Assembly (NCBI GenBank): GCA_041487535.1 | Contig: JBGPNM010000021.1 | Location: forward strand, 1-16,553 | DNA: 16,553 nt | Reading direction: 5' to 3' | DNA from: JANWHZ01 sp041487535 | Lineage (GTDB): Bacteria > Patescibacteriota > Saccharimonadia > Saccharimonadales > UBA4665 | Shown: positions 1 to 6,783 of the stretch, piece by piece | How positions within the stretch are numbered: position 1 is the first letter of the stretch | Layout of the letters: each line of letters starts with the position of its first letter | Position numbers and translations under genes: made by a program | Notes under the pieces: generated by a model | Database searches by the model: none | Told to the model about the DNA's origin: nothing | Seen by the model: the letters and a program-made list of their open reading frames with translations, nothing else

Positions 1-1
1 C

Positions 2-124
2 GTCTTCGATTACTTGAAGCAGCACCTCCACTTACAGAGCAGCTTTCCAAGGAGCATGCAGGGCTACGCCCTGCATTACATCAGGATCCTGCTCGGATAC
101 CAGTTGTTAGCACTGGGGTGGTAG
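2..124 (+). CDS. Transposase-like C-terminal fragment (partial)
   Basis: The frame starting at base 2 is open from the window edge to a TAG at 122-124 and gives 40 residues, so only the C-terminus is visible. It contains FDYLKQHLHLQ followed by RSMQGYALHY and a hydrophobic LLGYQLLAL tail. The spacing of LK..L.L, then RS..G...H, then an aliphatic helix resembles the last helices of DDE (IS4-like) transposases, where the region follows the catalytic Glu. The catalytic residues themselves lie outside the window. The gene points toward tRNA-Arg 200 bp downstream, and tRNA genes are common insertion neighbourhoods. The family assignment rests on pattern alone. It could instead be the end of an unrelated helical protein. 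Confidence 0.45.
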   Translation, partial: VFDYLKQHLHLQSSFPRSMQGYALHYIRILLGYQLLALGW

Positions 125-327
125 GTTTCGAGATTCAGAGTAGGATTTTGTTTTAGCGGTCGCCGGTATGCATCAAGCCCGCCGTATTGTCTGGTATCCG
201 ACGCCCTACCTTTTATGTGTCGTCTGTAAGAGTAATACAAGCAGTGTCTAAAGAAATCGGAGTAAGGTCGGTGCGTAAAACTGGCGCGGGGTATCCATCA
301 TTTTCTCTGGACGCAGTTTAAATTCAG
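125..327. other. Intergenic stretch, no gene recognised
   Basis: These 203 bases lie between the transposase-like tail and tRNA-Arg. A 27-codon ORF starts at the ATG at 168 and reads MHQARRIVWYPTP, but it has no ribosome binding site and no recognisable family. The minus strand has an open stretch of about 50 codons with no clear start. I see no terminator hairpin and could not identify a terminal inverted repeat that would mark the end of an insertion sequence. Confidence 0.3.
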
Positions 328-404
328 TGGTGCCCGCGGAGGGATTCGAACCCCCGGCCTTCTGGTCCGAAGCCAGACGCTCTAATCCACTGAGCTACGC
401 GGGC
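328..404 (-). tRNA. tRNA-Arg (anticodon TCG)
   Basis: The minus strand folds as a complete cloverleaf. The acceptor stem GCCCGCG (404-398) pairs with CGCGGGC (338-332), followed by discriminator A and an encoded CCA end at 330-328. The D arm reads AGCTCAGTGGATTAGAGC. The anticodon arm is TCTGG-CTTCGGA-CCAGA, with TCG at positions 34-36, which reads the Arg codons CGA and CGG. The T arm has the standard GGTTCGAATCC loop. At 77 nt with CCA the length is normal. The CCA end is in the gene, so addition by a CCA enzyme is not required for first maturation. Confidence 0.97.
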
Positions 405-582
405 GATAGCTGCTAACAGTGTACCATCTTATCAGACTAGCGAGGTTTGAGCCATGTTTTGGCTGAGCAGGGTTTGTTAGAGTATGTCACATATGGCAAG
501 TGAAATAGCTTATAGTGTAGGCCTTGCTGGCCGCGTAGGATAAGAGTGTGCACTGGAGTATAACGACACGAAGGGGGGAATT

Positions 583-729
583 ATGGCACAACTTCTGACA
601 ACCAGGCGCCGGCAAGTCTTCGTGGACAGGGACGCTCTCTGGCGGGACTATTACACGGCATTCAATTGGCCACGCGCCGGCAAGGATATGATCGGGACCT
701 ACCGGCCAACGTACGGCATGGCGGAGTAA
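583..729 (+). CDS. Small ORF, 48 aa, function unknown
   Basis: ATG at 583 is preceded by AAGGGGGGAATT, a strong purine-rich ribosome binding site at normal spacing, and by a TATAAC box at 559-564 that would place the transcription start just before it. The product is basic and aromatic: TTRRRQVFVDRDALW, then DYYTAFNWPRAGKDM and YRPTYGMAE. It has no signal peptide or membrane segment. The TAA at 727-729 is followed 12 nt later by the pcm start in the same frame, so the two are probably cotranscribed. An alternative reading is a decayed N-terminal extension of pcm, but the strong ribosome binding site argues for a separate small gene. I do not recognise the family. Confidence 0.55.
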   Translation: MAQLLTTRRRQVFVDRDALWRDYYTAFNWPRAGKDMIGTYRPTYGMAE

Positions 730-741
730 GTTTTCTGCCCT

Positions 742-1479
742 ATGCTTACTGAGGCTAGCCTGGGCCGAGTGGAACAGGCGTTTGAAGCAGTCGATCGGCG
801 CAATTTCGTGTTGCCCGAATATAAGGATATTGCTGATGTTGATGAGGCTTTGCCCATAGGGTATGGCCAGACCATCAGTCAGCCGACTACCGTGCGGCTA
901 ATGCTGGAATGGCTGGATGTCCGTCCCGGCCACAAAGTGCTTGACGTCGGTTCCGGCTCCGGCTGGACGACCGCGCTGCTGGCGCAGCTTGTAGGCGGCA
1001 GGGGACACGTCTACGCCGTGGAGCGGGGCGAGGAGAATTGCCGCCGTGCCGGCCGTAAGAACGTGTCGTTTTTTCAAGCCGGCGACATGGTTGGCCTGCC
1101 GGATAAAGCGCCGTTTGACCGCATTTTGGTCAGTGCGGCTGCCGATGCCATCCCTGCAGCGCTCTGCGAGCAAGTGGCGATCGAGGGCAAGCTCGTTATT
1201 CCGGTTCACGATACCATTTTTCAACTCACCAGGGCTAATAACGTGAATTCCGTTAGGCAAACAACAGATTAGCACCACCGCTTCAGCCACATTTTGCACG
1301 TTATCCTTCCAGTACGCGTCAGGTGTAGCTATGGCTACACCTGACTTACGTGCTTCAGGAAATCGCACAAACTGCAACTAAATCGGCAGTACTCCTCTGT
1401 ATTTGCCTAACGGAATTCACGTTAATAACCGCTGGCGGCGCGTGCCTCACCCTGGCTTTGTTTTGTCCCGCTTATCTAG
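742..1479 (+). pseudogene. pcm: Protein-L-isoaspartate O-methyltransferase, interrupted
   Basis: Pcm uses S-adenosylmethionine to methylate isoaspartyl residues in damaged proteins, in the cytosol. The N-terminal 166 residues are intact: GQTISQP (42-48), SAM motif I LDVGSGSGW (67-75), the YAVE post-I acidic loop (91-94), and the C-terminal motif ILVSAAADAIP with KLVIPV. After LTRAN the frame enters a 182-bp inverted-repeat element and stops at 1270-1272. Removing the element (1241-1422) and one copy of the 5-bp duplication restores the frame as RANNRWRRVPHPGFV. Next comes GTTTTGTCCCGC. One added T gives GFVFVPLI and stop TAG at 1477-1479, the usual Pcm ending. The gene therefore carries two lesions. 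The truncated 176-aa product keeps the SAM fold but loses the conserved C-terminal strand, so activity is doubtful. The ATG at 742 has no clear Shine-Dalgarno of its own. Confidence 0.88.
1241..1422. mobile_element. MITE-like element, 182 bp, inserted in pcm
   Basis: Perfect 21-bp terminal inverted repeats lie at 1241-1261 (ACGTGAATTCCGTTAGGCAA plus A) and 1402-1422. They are flanked by the direct repeat TAATA at 1236-1240 and 1423-1427, the expected target-site duplication. Excising the element and one TAATA restores the pcm reading frame, which confirms the boundaries independently. Each end is itself nearly palindromic (TAACG..GAATTC..CGTTA). The interior holds no credible ORF but has a 12-bp perfect hairpin with a TATG loop at 1318-1345. 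Short length, long perfect ends and lack of coding capacity define a non-autonomous element. The transposase that mobilises it is not in the window. Confidence 0.88.
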
Positions 1480-1504
1480 TCTGCTATTCAGTACTTTAAA
1501 CAAC

Positions 1505-2068
1505 CTAGCGGAACTTCAGGAACATGACGAAGGCGATAACGATTGCCAGCAGCAGCCAGCCGAAAATGTCGGTGCCGCGGGCGATGATACGCTGAAGTAA
1601 ATCACGGATGCGCCGGCCAAGCGGCAGGTCGCCAGAGTTTAGCCGCAGCCACGAGGCGTTAATCGCCATCAAACCGGCAAAGCAGAAGATGCACAGGATA
1701 CACAACGAGCGGATACTGAAGGTACTCTGCTCTAAGAACCACAAGCCGAACCCAAGGAAGAACAGGCTGATCCCTTGCGCGGCAATTCGCAGACCGCGCG
1801 GGATCGTGCCGCCGTACAGCCCAACCAGACCGAATCCTAGCATGAGCGTGAAGAAAACCATGCACATCATGGGGTTTGGAAAGCCGAACACCGAACTTTG
1901 CCACTTGGTCAATACATTCGAACAGCTGAATACGCCGTTAAGATCACAAACGAGGGACGCACTCGGACGTTTGATAATCGCAATGTATTCCACCATTTCC
2001 AAAAACGAAGCAACCAACCCCAGGCCGGCGCCCGCGGTAAGTATGCCGTATAGCGTTCGTCGATTCAT
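1505..2068 (-). CDS. VKOR-family disulfide oxidoreductase, membrane protein
   Basis: Vitamin K epoxide reductase homologues in bacteria pass electrons from periplasmic thiol oxidases to quinones and so drive disulfide formation in exported proteins. The 187-aa product has the family signature: loop cysteines C41 and C49 in LVCDLNGVFSCSN, and the redox CxxC at C123-C126 (SLCILC) at the membrane face. Hydrophobic segments lie at about residues 6-30, 66-86, 95-113, 122-138 and 168-184. Length is normal for a VKOR domain without a fused thioredoxin, so the partner oxidase would be encoded elsewhere. The start is set by GGAGGAG four bases before ATG. A TATAGT box lies directly upstream (2090-2085). 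The gene is divergent from xfp and converges on pcm with a 25-bp gap. Its first codons are duplicated in inverted form upstream. Confidence 0.93.
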   Translation of the reverse strand: MNRRTLYGILTAGAGLGLVASFLEMVEYIAIIKRPSASLVCDLNGVFSCSNVLTKWQSSVFGFPNPMMCMVFFTLMLGFGLVGLYGGTIPRGLRIAAQGISLFFLGFGLWFLEQSTFSIRSLCILCIFCFAGLMAINASWLRLNSGDLPLGRRIRDLLQRIIARGTDIFGWLLLAIVIAFVMFLKFR

Positions 2069-2112
2069 AAACTCCTCCGTGCTTACTATAGCGCCGGCCT
2101 GGGGTTGGTTGC
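2010..2112. repeat. 22-bp perfect inverted repeat around the VKOR start
   Basis: Bases 2010-2031 (GCAACCAACCCCAGGCCGGC plus GC) occur again as the exact reverse complement at 2091-2112. The left arm encodes VKOR residues 13-20. The right arm lies upstream of the gene, just behind its TATAGT box. The 59-nt loop contains the ribosome binding site and start codon. The symmetry continues weakly inward, with GTAAG on both arms. A transcript starting upstream of 2112 would form a 22-bp GC-rich stem with the start codon in the loop. Confidence 0.9.
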
Positions 2113-2167
2113 GTGATGCGGATCACCATCTGCGCACGGCTATACCGCTATAGTTTATAGGGAAATT

Positions 2168-2204
2168 GTGCCAATTGGCACTGCGAGTAATGAGCGTATA
2201 CAAT
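2168..2204 (+). promoter_or_regulatory. xfp-ackA promoter with palindromic operator candidate
   Basis: TTGGCA at 2175-2180 and TACAAT at 2199-2204 are separated by 18 bp, a good sigma-70 promoter. A perfect 14-bp palindrome, GTGCCAATTGGCAC (2168-2181), covers the whole -35 hexamer, so a dimeric protein bound there would block polymerase. The predicted transcription start near 2211 leaves only about 4 nt before the ATG at 2215, and no Shine-Dalgarno is present. The regulator is unknown and not obvious in the window. Confidence 0.65.
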
Positions 2205-2214
2205 AAGCATAAGC

Positions 2215-4548
2215 ATGAAGAATGATATGACCATATTTGAAGAGTACATGCGCGCTGCCAACTATCTTTCGGCTGCACAGATATTCCTGCAGGACAATTT
2301 TTTATTGGAGCGGCCACTGACGTTTGATGATATAAAGCCGCGGCTGCTTGGCCACTGGGGCAGCGACCCGGGAGTTAACTTGGCGTATGTGCACTTGAGC
2401 CATCTGGCAAAGAAGTGCGGCCAGGAGATGATGTTCGTGCTGGGGCCGGGCCATGCCTTTCCGGCGCTGCAGGCGAATCTCTTTCTGGAGCGGACACTTG
2501 AGAAATTCTACCCGGCGGCGACGCACAGCTATGACGGCATCGGCTACATCTGCCGCAATTTCAGCTGGCCGTATGGCTTTCCCAGCCACAGCAACCCCGG
2601 CACGCCGGGCGTCATTCTGGAAGGCGGTGAGCTAGGCTACTCGTTAAGCACCTCCTACGGTGCGGCGCTGGACAACCGTAATTTGATTGTGGCTTGCCTG
2701 GTAGGCGACGGCGAGGCCGAGACCGGACCTACAGCCGGGGCGTGGCACCTGAACAAGCTGGTGAATCCGCGGACCAACGGTACGGTGCTGCCTATCTTAC
2801 ACCTCAATGGCTACAAAATCTCCGCACCGACCGTTTTCGGGCGGATGACCGACGAGGAACTCCGGTCGCTCTTCTTGGGATACGGCTATGAGCCGCGGAT
2901 TGTCAGCGGCGACGGTCTGCACGAGCAAATGGAATCTGCGCTGCAATGGGCGCACGACCTGATTTGGGAGATTAAAGAATCGCTGGAGACGCGTGTCAGC
3001 CCGCGCCTGCCGATGATCGTGATGCGCTCGCTCAAGGGGTGGTCGGGGGTCAAGGAACTAAACGGCGAGAAGATTGAAGGCAACTGCCTGAGTCACCAGG
3101 TCGTGCTAACCGAGGCGAAGTCGGACCCGGCGCAGCTTAAACTGCTTGAAGAGTGGCTGGGCTCGTATAACTTCAAAGAACTCTTCGACCGCGAACACGG
3201 TTTCGGCGGTTTTTTGGGTGAAATTTTCCCCGAGGAATCAGCCCGGCTTGGTATGAGCCCGCACGCCCGCGGCGGTTCGCCGGTATATAAACCGCTCAAT
3301 CTGCCGTCTGCCGATCAGTTCGCCGAAGATGCCGCCGTGCCGGGGACGATCGGCTCCAGCAGCATGCGCCGCGCCGGCTTGTACCTGCAGGAGGTTTTCC
3401 GTCTCAACAAAGACACACAGAATTTTCGGATGATGTCACCGGACGAAACGTATTCCAACAAGCTGGACGCCGTCTTCGGCGAAACGGCGCGCGCCTGGGT
3501 ATGGCCGAACGAGCCGTGGGACAAAGACATGGCGCATGACGGCCGGGTGATGGAAATGCTCAGCGAGCACAATTTGCAAGGGTTAGCGCAAGGTTACGTG
3601 CTGACCGGCCGGCACGCGGTTTTCGCCAGCTACGAAGCGTTTATCCAAGTGGTGGTGAGTATGATGGACCAGTACGCCAAGTTCCTGCACCAATCGCTGG
3701 AGGTAGAATGGCGCGGCGCGATTCCATCACTCAATTACATTCTCACCAGCTCCGGCTGGCGGCAGGACCATAACGGTTTCAGCCATCAGAATCCCGGGTT
3801 TATAGACGACGCACTCAGGCGGCAAGGCGATTTTGTGGACGTATATTTCCCGCCCGATGGTAATACGACGCTGGCGGCGTTGGCGCATATGCTCGGTACT
3901 ACCCGGCAGATTAATATCCTCGTGGCCGGCAAGACGCTGGAGCCGCGCTGGCTGACGCCGGAGCTGGCACAACAGCAGCTGCGCGAAGGCGTTATGACCT
4001 GGGAGTTCGCCAGCGATTCCGATCCGGACATCGTGCTGTGCGGCGTGGGTGATTACCCGCACAAAGAAGTGATGGCCGCGATTGACCTGGCCAAGCAGGA
4101 ATGGCCGGACATCCGTCTGCGCTGCGTCAACGTCAGCACCCTCACCAGTTGCGGCCTGGGACAGGGCGGCACCTGCCTGACGCGCGAAGGCTTTGAGCAT
4201 AATTTTACGGCTCATCAGCCGGTGATCTGCAACTTCCACGGCTACCCGGAAACAATGAAGGCGATCCTCTTCAACTACACCCATCATCCCGAACGCTTCG
4301 ACGTGCGCGGCTACGTGGAGAGCGGCAGCACGACCACGCCGTTCGACATGCACGTGCGCAATCGGACCTCGCGCTATCACCTGGTCATTGCGACATTCGA
4401 ACAGCTAGCCAAGCTTGGGCGGATTGACTACGAAGAGTCGCGGCACATCGTCTCTAAGTACCAGCAGATGATTGACGAAAACACCGAATACATTAAGATC
4501 CACGGCGTTGACAAGCCGGAGATTGATGCATGGCAATGGACGCGCTGA
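2215..4548 (+). CDS. xfp: Xylulose-5-phosphate/fructose-6-phosphate phosphoketolase
   Basis: This thiamine-diphosphate enzyme splits xylulose-5-P (or fructose-6-P) with phosphate into acetyl-phosphate plus glyceraldehyde-3-P (or erythrose-4-P). The 777-aa length is normal. Signatures in order are GHWG (H47), GPGHAFPA (H80), PSHSNPGTPG (H125), the ThDP motif GDGEAETGP (164-172), LPILHLNGYKIS (192-203), SHQV (H294), WRQDHNGFSHQNPG (H519, H524) and STTTPFDM near the C-terminus. The active-site His residues known from the Bifidobacterium enzymes are therefore kept. One deviation is ILEGGELGY where family members usually have IHEGGELGY. There is no Shine-Dalgarno before ATG 2215, and the -10 box is only 10 nt upstream. 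A second in-frame ATG lies at 2227. The 3' end overlaps ackA by 19 bp, so translation is probably coupled. Confidence 0.97.
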   Translation: MKNDMTIFEEYMRAANYLSAAQIFLQDNFLLERPLTFDDIKPRLLGHWGSDPGVNLAYVHLSHLAKKCGQEMMFVLGPGHAFPALQANLFLERTLEKFYPAATHSYDGIGYICRNFSWPYGFPSHSNPGTPGVILEGGELGYSLSTSYGAALDNRNLIVACLVGDGEAETGPTAGAWHLNKLVNPRTNGTVLPILHLNGYKISAPTVFGRMTDEELRSLFLGYGYEPRIVSGDGLHEQMESALQWAHDLIWEIKESLETRVSPRLPMIVMRSLKGWSGVKELNGEKIEGNCLSHQVVLTEAKSDPAQLKLLEEWLGSYNFKELFDREHGFGGFLGEIFPEESARLGMSPHARGGSPVYKPLNLPSADQFAEDAAVPGTIGSSSMRRAGLYLQEVFRLNKDTQNFRMMSPDETYSNKLDAVFGETARAWVWPNEPWDKDMAHDGRVMEMLSEHNLQGLAQGYVLTGRHAVFASYEAFIQVVVSMMDQYAKFLHQSLEVEWRGAIPSLNYILTSSGWRQDHNGFSHQNPGFIDDALRRQGDFVDVYFPPDGNTTLAALAHMLGTTRQINILVAGKTLEPRWLTPELAQQQLREGVMTWEFASDSDPDIVLCGVGDYPHKEVMAAIDLAKQEWPDIRLRCVNVSTLTSCGLGQGGTCLTREGFEHNFTAHQPVICNFHGYPETMKAILFNYTHHPERFDVRGYVESGSTTTPFDMHVRNRTSRYHLVIATFEQLAKLGRIDYEESRHIVSKYQQMIDENTEYIKIHGVDKPEIDAWQWTR

Positions 4549-5714
4549 TACTAGTCGCCAATCCCGGCAGCGCTAGCCGCAAGTACGCGTTGTACGCGGG
4601 CGAGAAGGAACGGGCCGCGCTCCATTTTGAGTACGAATCCGGGCATGTTATCTGCAGCGTTGAGGCTGACGGCGAGGTACACCGCGCTGACATTGCGCTG
4701 GCGTCGGTTACCGAAGCAGCCGGAGAGGCTGAGCGGCTGCTGCGCGAGCAAGGCTGGTTAGCAACTGATGAGCAAATTGAGCGTATCGGGTTGCGGGTCG
4801 TGGCGCCCAGCGGCTTCTTTCTGTACGACCATGTCATGAACGAAGATGTTGTGATGCGCCTGAAAGCGTTGCGCCCGCGGGCGCCGCTGCACATTGATGC
4901 CACGCTGCACGAGTACAAGAAGCTCCGCAAATATTTTCCGGCCGTCCCGGTTGTGGGTATTTCAGACAGCGCCTTTCATATCACCAAGCCCGATTACGCC
5001 TGGAATTACGGCTTGCCGCTGGTGGACAGCGACCGGCTGGAACTGAAGCGCTTTGGTTACCACGGTTTGTCAGCGGCATCAGTCGTGCGTACGCTGCACG
5101 TCCACGGTAAACTGCCTCCCAAGATGATCGTCTGCCATTTGGGCAGCGGCGCCAGCGTCACGGCCGTTTGGCATGGCAAGAGCCGGGATACGACTATGGG
5201 CTACTCGCCGTTGGAAGGCTTGATTATGGCGACGCGCGCCGGCAGTATTGACGCCTCGCTGGTGCCCGTACTGAAGGCCGAGCTGGCGCTGAATGACGCG
5301 CAGCTGGACAGCTACCTGAACGAACAAAGCGGACTCCTAGGCCTCAGCGGCTCGTCTTCGGATATCCGTGAACTGCTGGACCGCGAAGCGAACGGCGACC
5401 ACTATGCCCATTTAGCGCTCGAAACGTATGTCTATAACATCCAAAAAGCAATCGGCCAGATGACCGCCGCGTTAGGCGGCGCTGACGTGCTCTTATTTAC
5501 CGGCACGGTCGGCGAGCGCTCGGCGGCTATACGCGAGCGCGTCATGCAGCCGTTCCATTACCTCGATTTTATACTGGATCATCTTGCCAACGGGCAGTGC
5601 GTCGCGCCATCTGTTCCAACTGGCATCAGCCGCCTCGCCCATTCCCGCCCGGTGTTTGTCGTGCCCGCCAACGAGGCTGCCGAGATCGCCCGCCGCACGA
5701 AACAGCTAGAATAA
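4530..5714 (+). CDS. ackA: Acetate kinase (divergent)
   Basis: Acetate kinase transfers phosphate from acetyl-phosphate to ADP, giving acetate and ATP, the direct next step after phosphoketolase. The 394-aa length is normal. Visible motifs are LVANPGSASRKY (8-19), GLRVV (R89), ISDSAFH (D146), FGYHG (H178), CHLGSGASV (202-210), MGYSPLEGLIMATRAG (R236), FTGTVGE and a C-terminal ANEAAEIA. By family knowledge from Methanosarcina AckA these cover the catalytic Arg, Asp, Arg and Glu. Two usual signatures are altered: RVVHGGE reads RVVAPSG here, and NSGSSSLKY reads NPGSASRKY. This suggests a diverged lineage, with acetate still the likely substrate given the operon. The ATG at 4530 lies inside xfp; a second ATG at 4536 is possible. 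Confidence 0.95.
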   Translation: MAMDALILVANPGSASRKYALYAGEKERAALHFEYESGHVICSVEADGEVHRADIALASVTEAAGEAERLLREQGWLATDEQIERIGLRVVAPSGFFLYDHVMNEDVVMRLKALRPRAPLHIDATLHEYKKLRKYFPAVPVVGISDSAFHITKPDYAWNYGLPLVDSDRLELKRFGYHGLSAASVVRTLHVHGKLPPKMIVCHLGSGASVTAVWHGKSRDTTMGYSPLEGLIMATRAGSIDASLVPVLKAELALNDAQLDSYLNEQSGLLGLSGSSSDIRELLDREANGDHYAHLALETYVYNIQKAIGQMTAALGGADVLLFTGTVGERSAAIRERVMQPFHYLDFILDHLANGQCVAPSVPTGISRLAHSRPVFVVPANEAAEIARRTKQLE

Positions 5715-5740
5715 TGAGACACCCGCAAGCGGGTTTCTCA
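5715..5740 (+). terminator. Hairpin terminator candidate after ackA
   Basis: Directly after the ackA stop, TGAGA-C-ACCCG-CAAG-CGGGT-T-TCTCA forms a two-part stem with a 4-nt loop. There is no following T run on the plus strand, so efficiency is uncertain. The site also lies between convergent genes and could act on minus-strand transcripts from the SemiSWEET gene, where ATTATTCT follows. Confidence 0.55.
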
Positions 5741-5811
5741 TCGCGCCGGCAAAATGGAATACATTTTGTCGGGCTGCTCTTCCTTGGAACAGCACAACCT
5801 TAGGTTCATGT

Positions 5812-6132
5812 CTAGCGCAGCCAGTTATTTACCAACCAACCTAATACTACCGCCAGGTTGCAGGAAATGCCGACCACCTGGGCGACAATCAGCGGCCGCT
5901 GATTGTGCTCTATAGCATAGACGAGCCAAATGCCGCCTATGCCGACAAACAGTAACCACGTCAGCACGGCCAGACCCGGCGCATTACTCTGCCAGGCTTT
6001 AATAATCTGCGGTACAACGGCGATATTCCCCGCAACGCCCACAACGTAGGCCATGCTATCAATCGCCCGTCGCTTCGTCTTAATCGGCATGAGTAATTGA
6101 TCTATAGAGAAACGGTATACAGAGCGAGTCAT
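5812..6132 (-). CDS. SemiSWEET/PQ-loop family membrane protein
   Basis: Bacterial SemiSWEETs are three-helix proteins that dimerise to move sugars across the membrane. The product (106 aa from this start) has the expected unit. Helix 1 carries GVAGNIAVVPQIIKAW with the PQ motif at residues 41-42. Helix 2 is GLAVLTWLLFVGIGGIWLVYAI and helix 3 is PLIVAQVVGISCNLAVVLGWL. The ATG at 6132 lies 5 nt after the stop of the PAP2 gene, so the two form an operon. A second ATG at 6090 would give 92 aa, closer to the usual family length, and the extra 14 residues are not membrane-like. Neither start has a strong Shine-Dalgarno. Substrate cannot be read from the sequence. Confidence 0.82.
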   Translation of the reverse strand: MTRSVYRFSIDQLLMPIKTKRRAIDSMAYVVGVAGNIAVVPQIIKAWQSNAPGLAVLTWLLFVGIGGIWLVYAIEHNQRPLIVAQVVGISCNLAVVLGWLVNNWLR

Positions 6133-6137
6133 AGAGT

Positions 6138-6623
6138 CTACTGTCCGTCGGCTTTCTTCTGCGCTTCTTTCTTTTGTAACATTTTGCCGGCGGCGTACAC
6201 GATTGCCATGGCAATTCCGGCGAATACAAATGACCCGACGATGTCTGCCAAATGATGAACACCGGCGAGGATCCTGGACAGGCCGATAACGGCCGCAAAA
6301 ATCAGCAGCACGTACCCCCACCGCTTGTTGTACTTCAGCAGCAAAAAGCCCAGAAACGAAGCAAGCAGCGTATGGTCCGACGGGAAACCGTTGTCGTTGC
6401 CATGGGTAAAATACGGCGTAAAGTGGCCGGCCACGAACGGCCGGGTATCGTAAAAGAACTTGCTGCCAATTTTGGCAAGGACGATTGCCAGCACGCCGCC
6501 AACCGCCGCTTCAATCACGAAGCGCTTTTTTTGGTCGTTCGGCAGGTGCCAAAAGAAGTACGCTACGGCAACGATACTGATAAAAATAAGGTACTTGGCA
6601 ATAAGTGAATCAAGTATATGCAT
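6138..6623 (-). CDS. PAP2-superfamily membrane phosphatase
   Basis: Type-2 phosphatidic acid phosphatases act at the outer membrane face on lipid phosphates such as undecaprenyl pyrophosphate. The 161-aa product has the three motifs: K55-x5-R61-P62 (KFFYDTRP, one residue shorter than the common K-x6-RP), PSDH (81-84), and S116-R117-x5-H123-x3-D127 (SRILAGVHHLAD). Hydrophobic helices surround them. Length and motif order fit BcrC-like undecaprenyl-diphosphatases, but the lipid substrate is inferred. I chose ATG 6623 because an extended -10 (TGGTAGAAT, 6639-6631 on the minus strand) lies 7 nt upstream, predicting a leaderless mRNA. AAAGG just before it could also help. An in-frame ATG at 6653 would add 10 residues. 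The next gene starts 5 nt after its stop. Confidence 0.88.
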   Translation of the reverse strand: MHILDSLIAKYLIFISIVAVAYFFWHLPNDQKKRFVIEAAVGGVLAIVLAKIGSKFFYDTRPFVAGHFTPYFTHGNDNGFPSDHTLLASFLGFLLLKYNKRWGYVLLIFAAVIGLSRILAGVHHLADIVGSFVFAGIAMAIVYAAGKMLQKKEAQKKADGQ

Positions 6624-6667
6624 GACCTTTATTCTACCATCCGGGCCGGCCAAACCATTACATATGC

Positions 6668-6783
6668 CTGACCCACCCTCACTTTTTTGAGACTGTGACC
6701 CCGCAAGGGGTCAGCCGAACGCCACGGGCTGGCCTAACAGGCCACCCGCAAAAGTGTGCTCGAAAAAAGTGAGGGTGGGTCAG
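6668..6783. mobile_element. Inverted-repeat element, 116 bp, in a divergent promoter region
   Basis: Perfect 21-bp inverted repeats at 6668-6688 (CTGACCCACCCTCACTTTTT plus T) and 6763-6783 bound a 74-bp core without coding capacity. The core contains two perfect hairpins, GACCCC-GCAA-GGGGTC and GGCC-TAACA-GGCC. The flanks TACATATGC (6659-6667) and TACACATGC (6784-6792) match in 8 of 9 positions and may be a 9-bp target duplication with one later change. The ends are unrelated to those of the element in pcm. The whole could instead be a large imperfect hairpin. It lies about 30 bp upstream of the PAP2 -10 box. Confidence 0.72.

Noticed and set aside
898..1377. Minus-strand frame of 159 codons spanning pcm and the inserted element
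   Set aside because: It crosses the element boundary and opposes the SAM-binding motifs of pcm, so it cannot be an ancestral gene.
1608..2153. Plus-strand frame of 181 codons opposite VKOR
   Set aside because: VKOR has its catalytic cysteines, membrane helices and a strong ribosome binding site. The opposite frame is Pro/Arg-rich with no start signal.
3727..4380. Long open frame (217 codons) on the minus strand inside xfp
   Set aside because: It lies entirely opposite a well-supported enzyme gene with family motifs throughout. Its translation is rich in Arg, His, Ala and Gln with no recognisable domain, as expected for the antisense of GC-rich codons.
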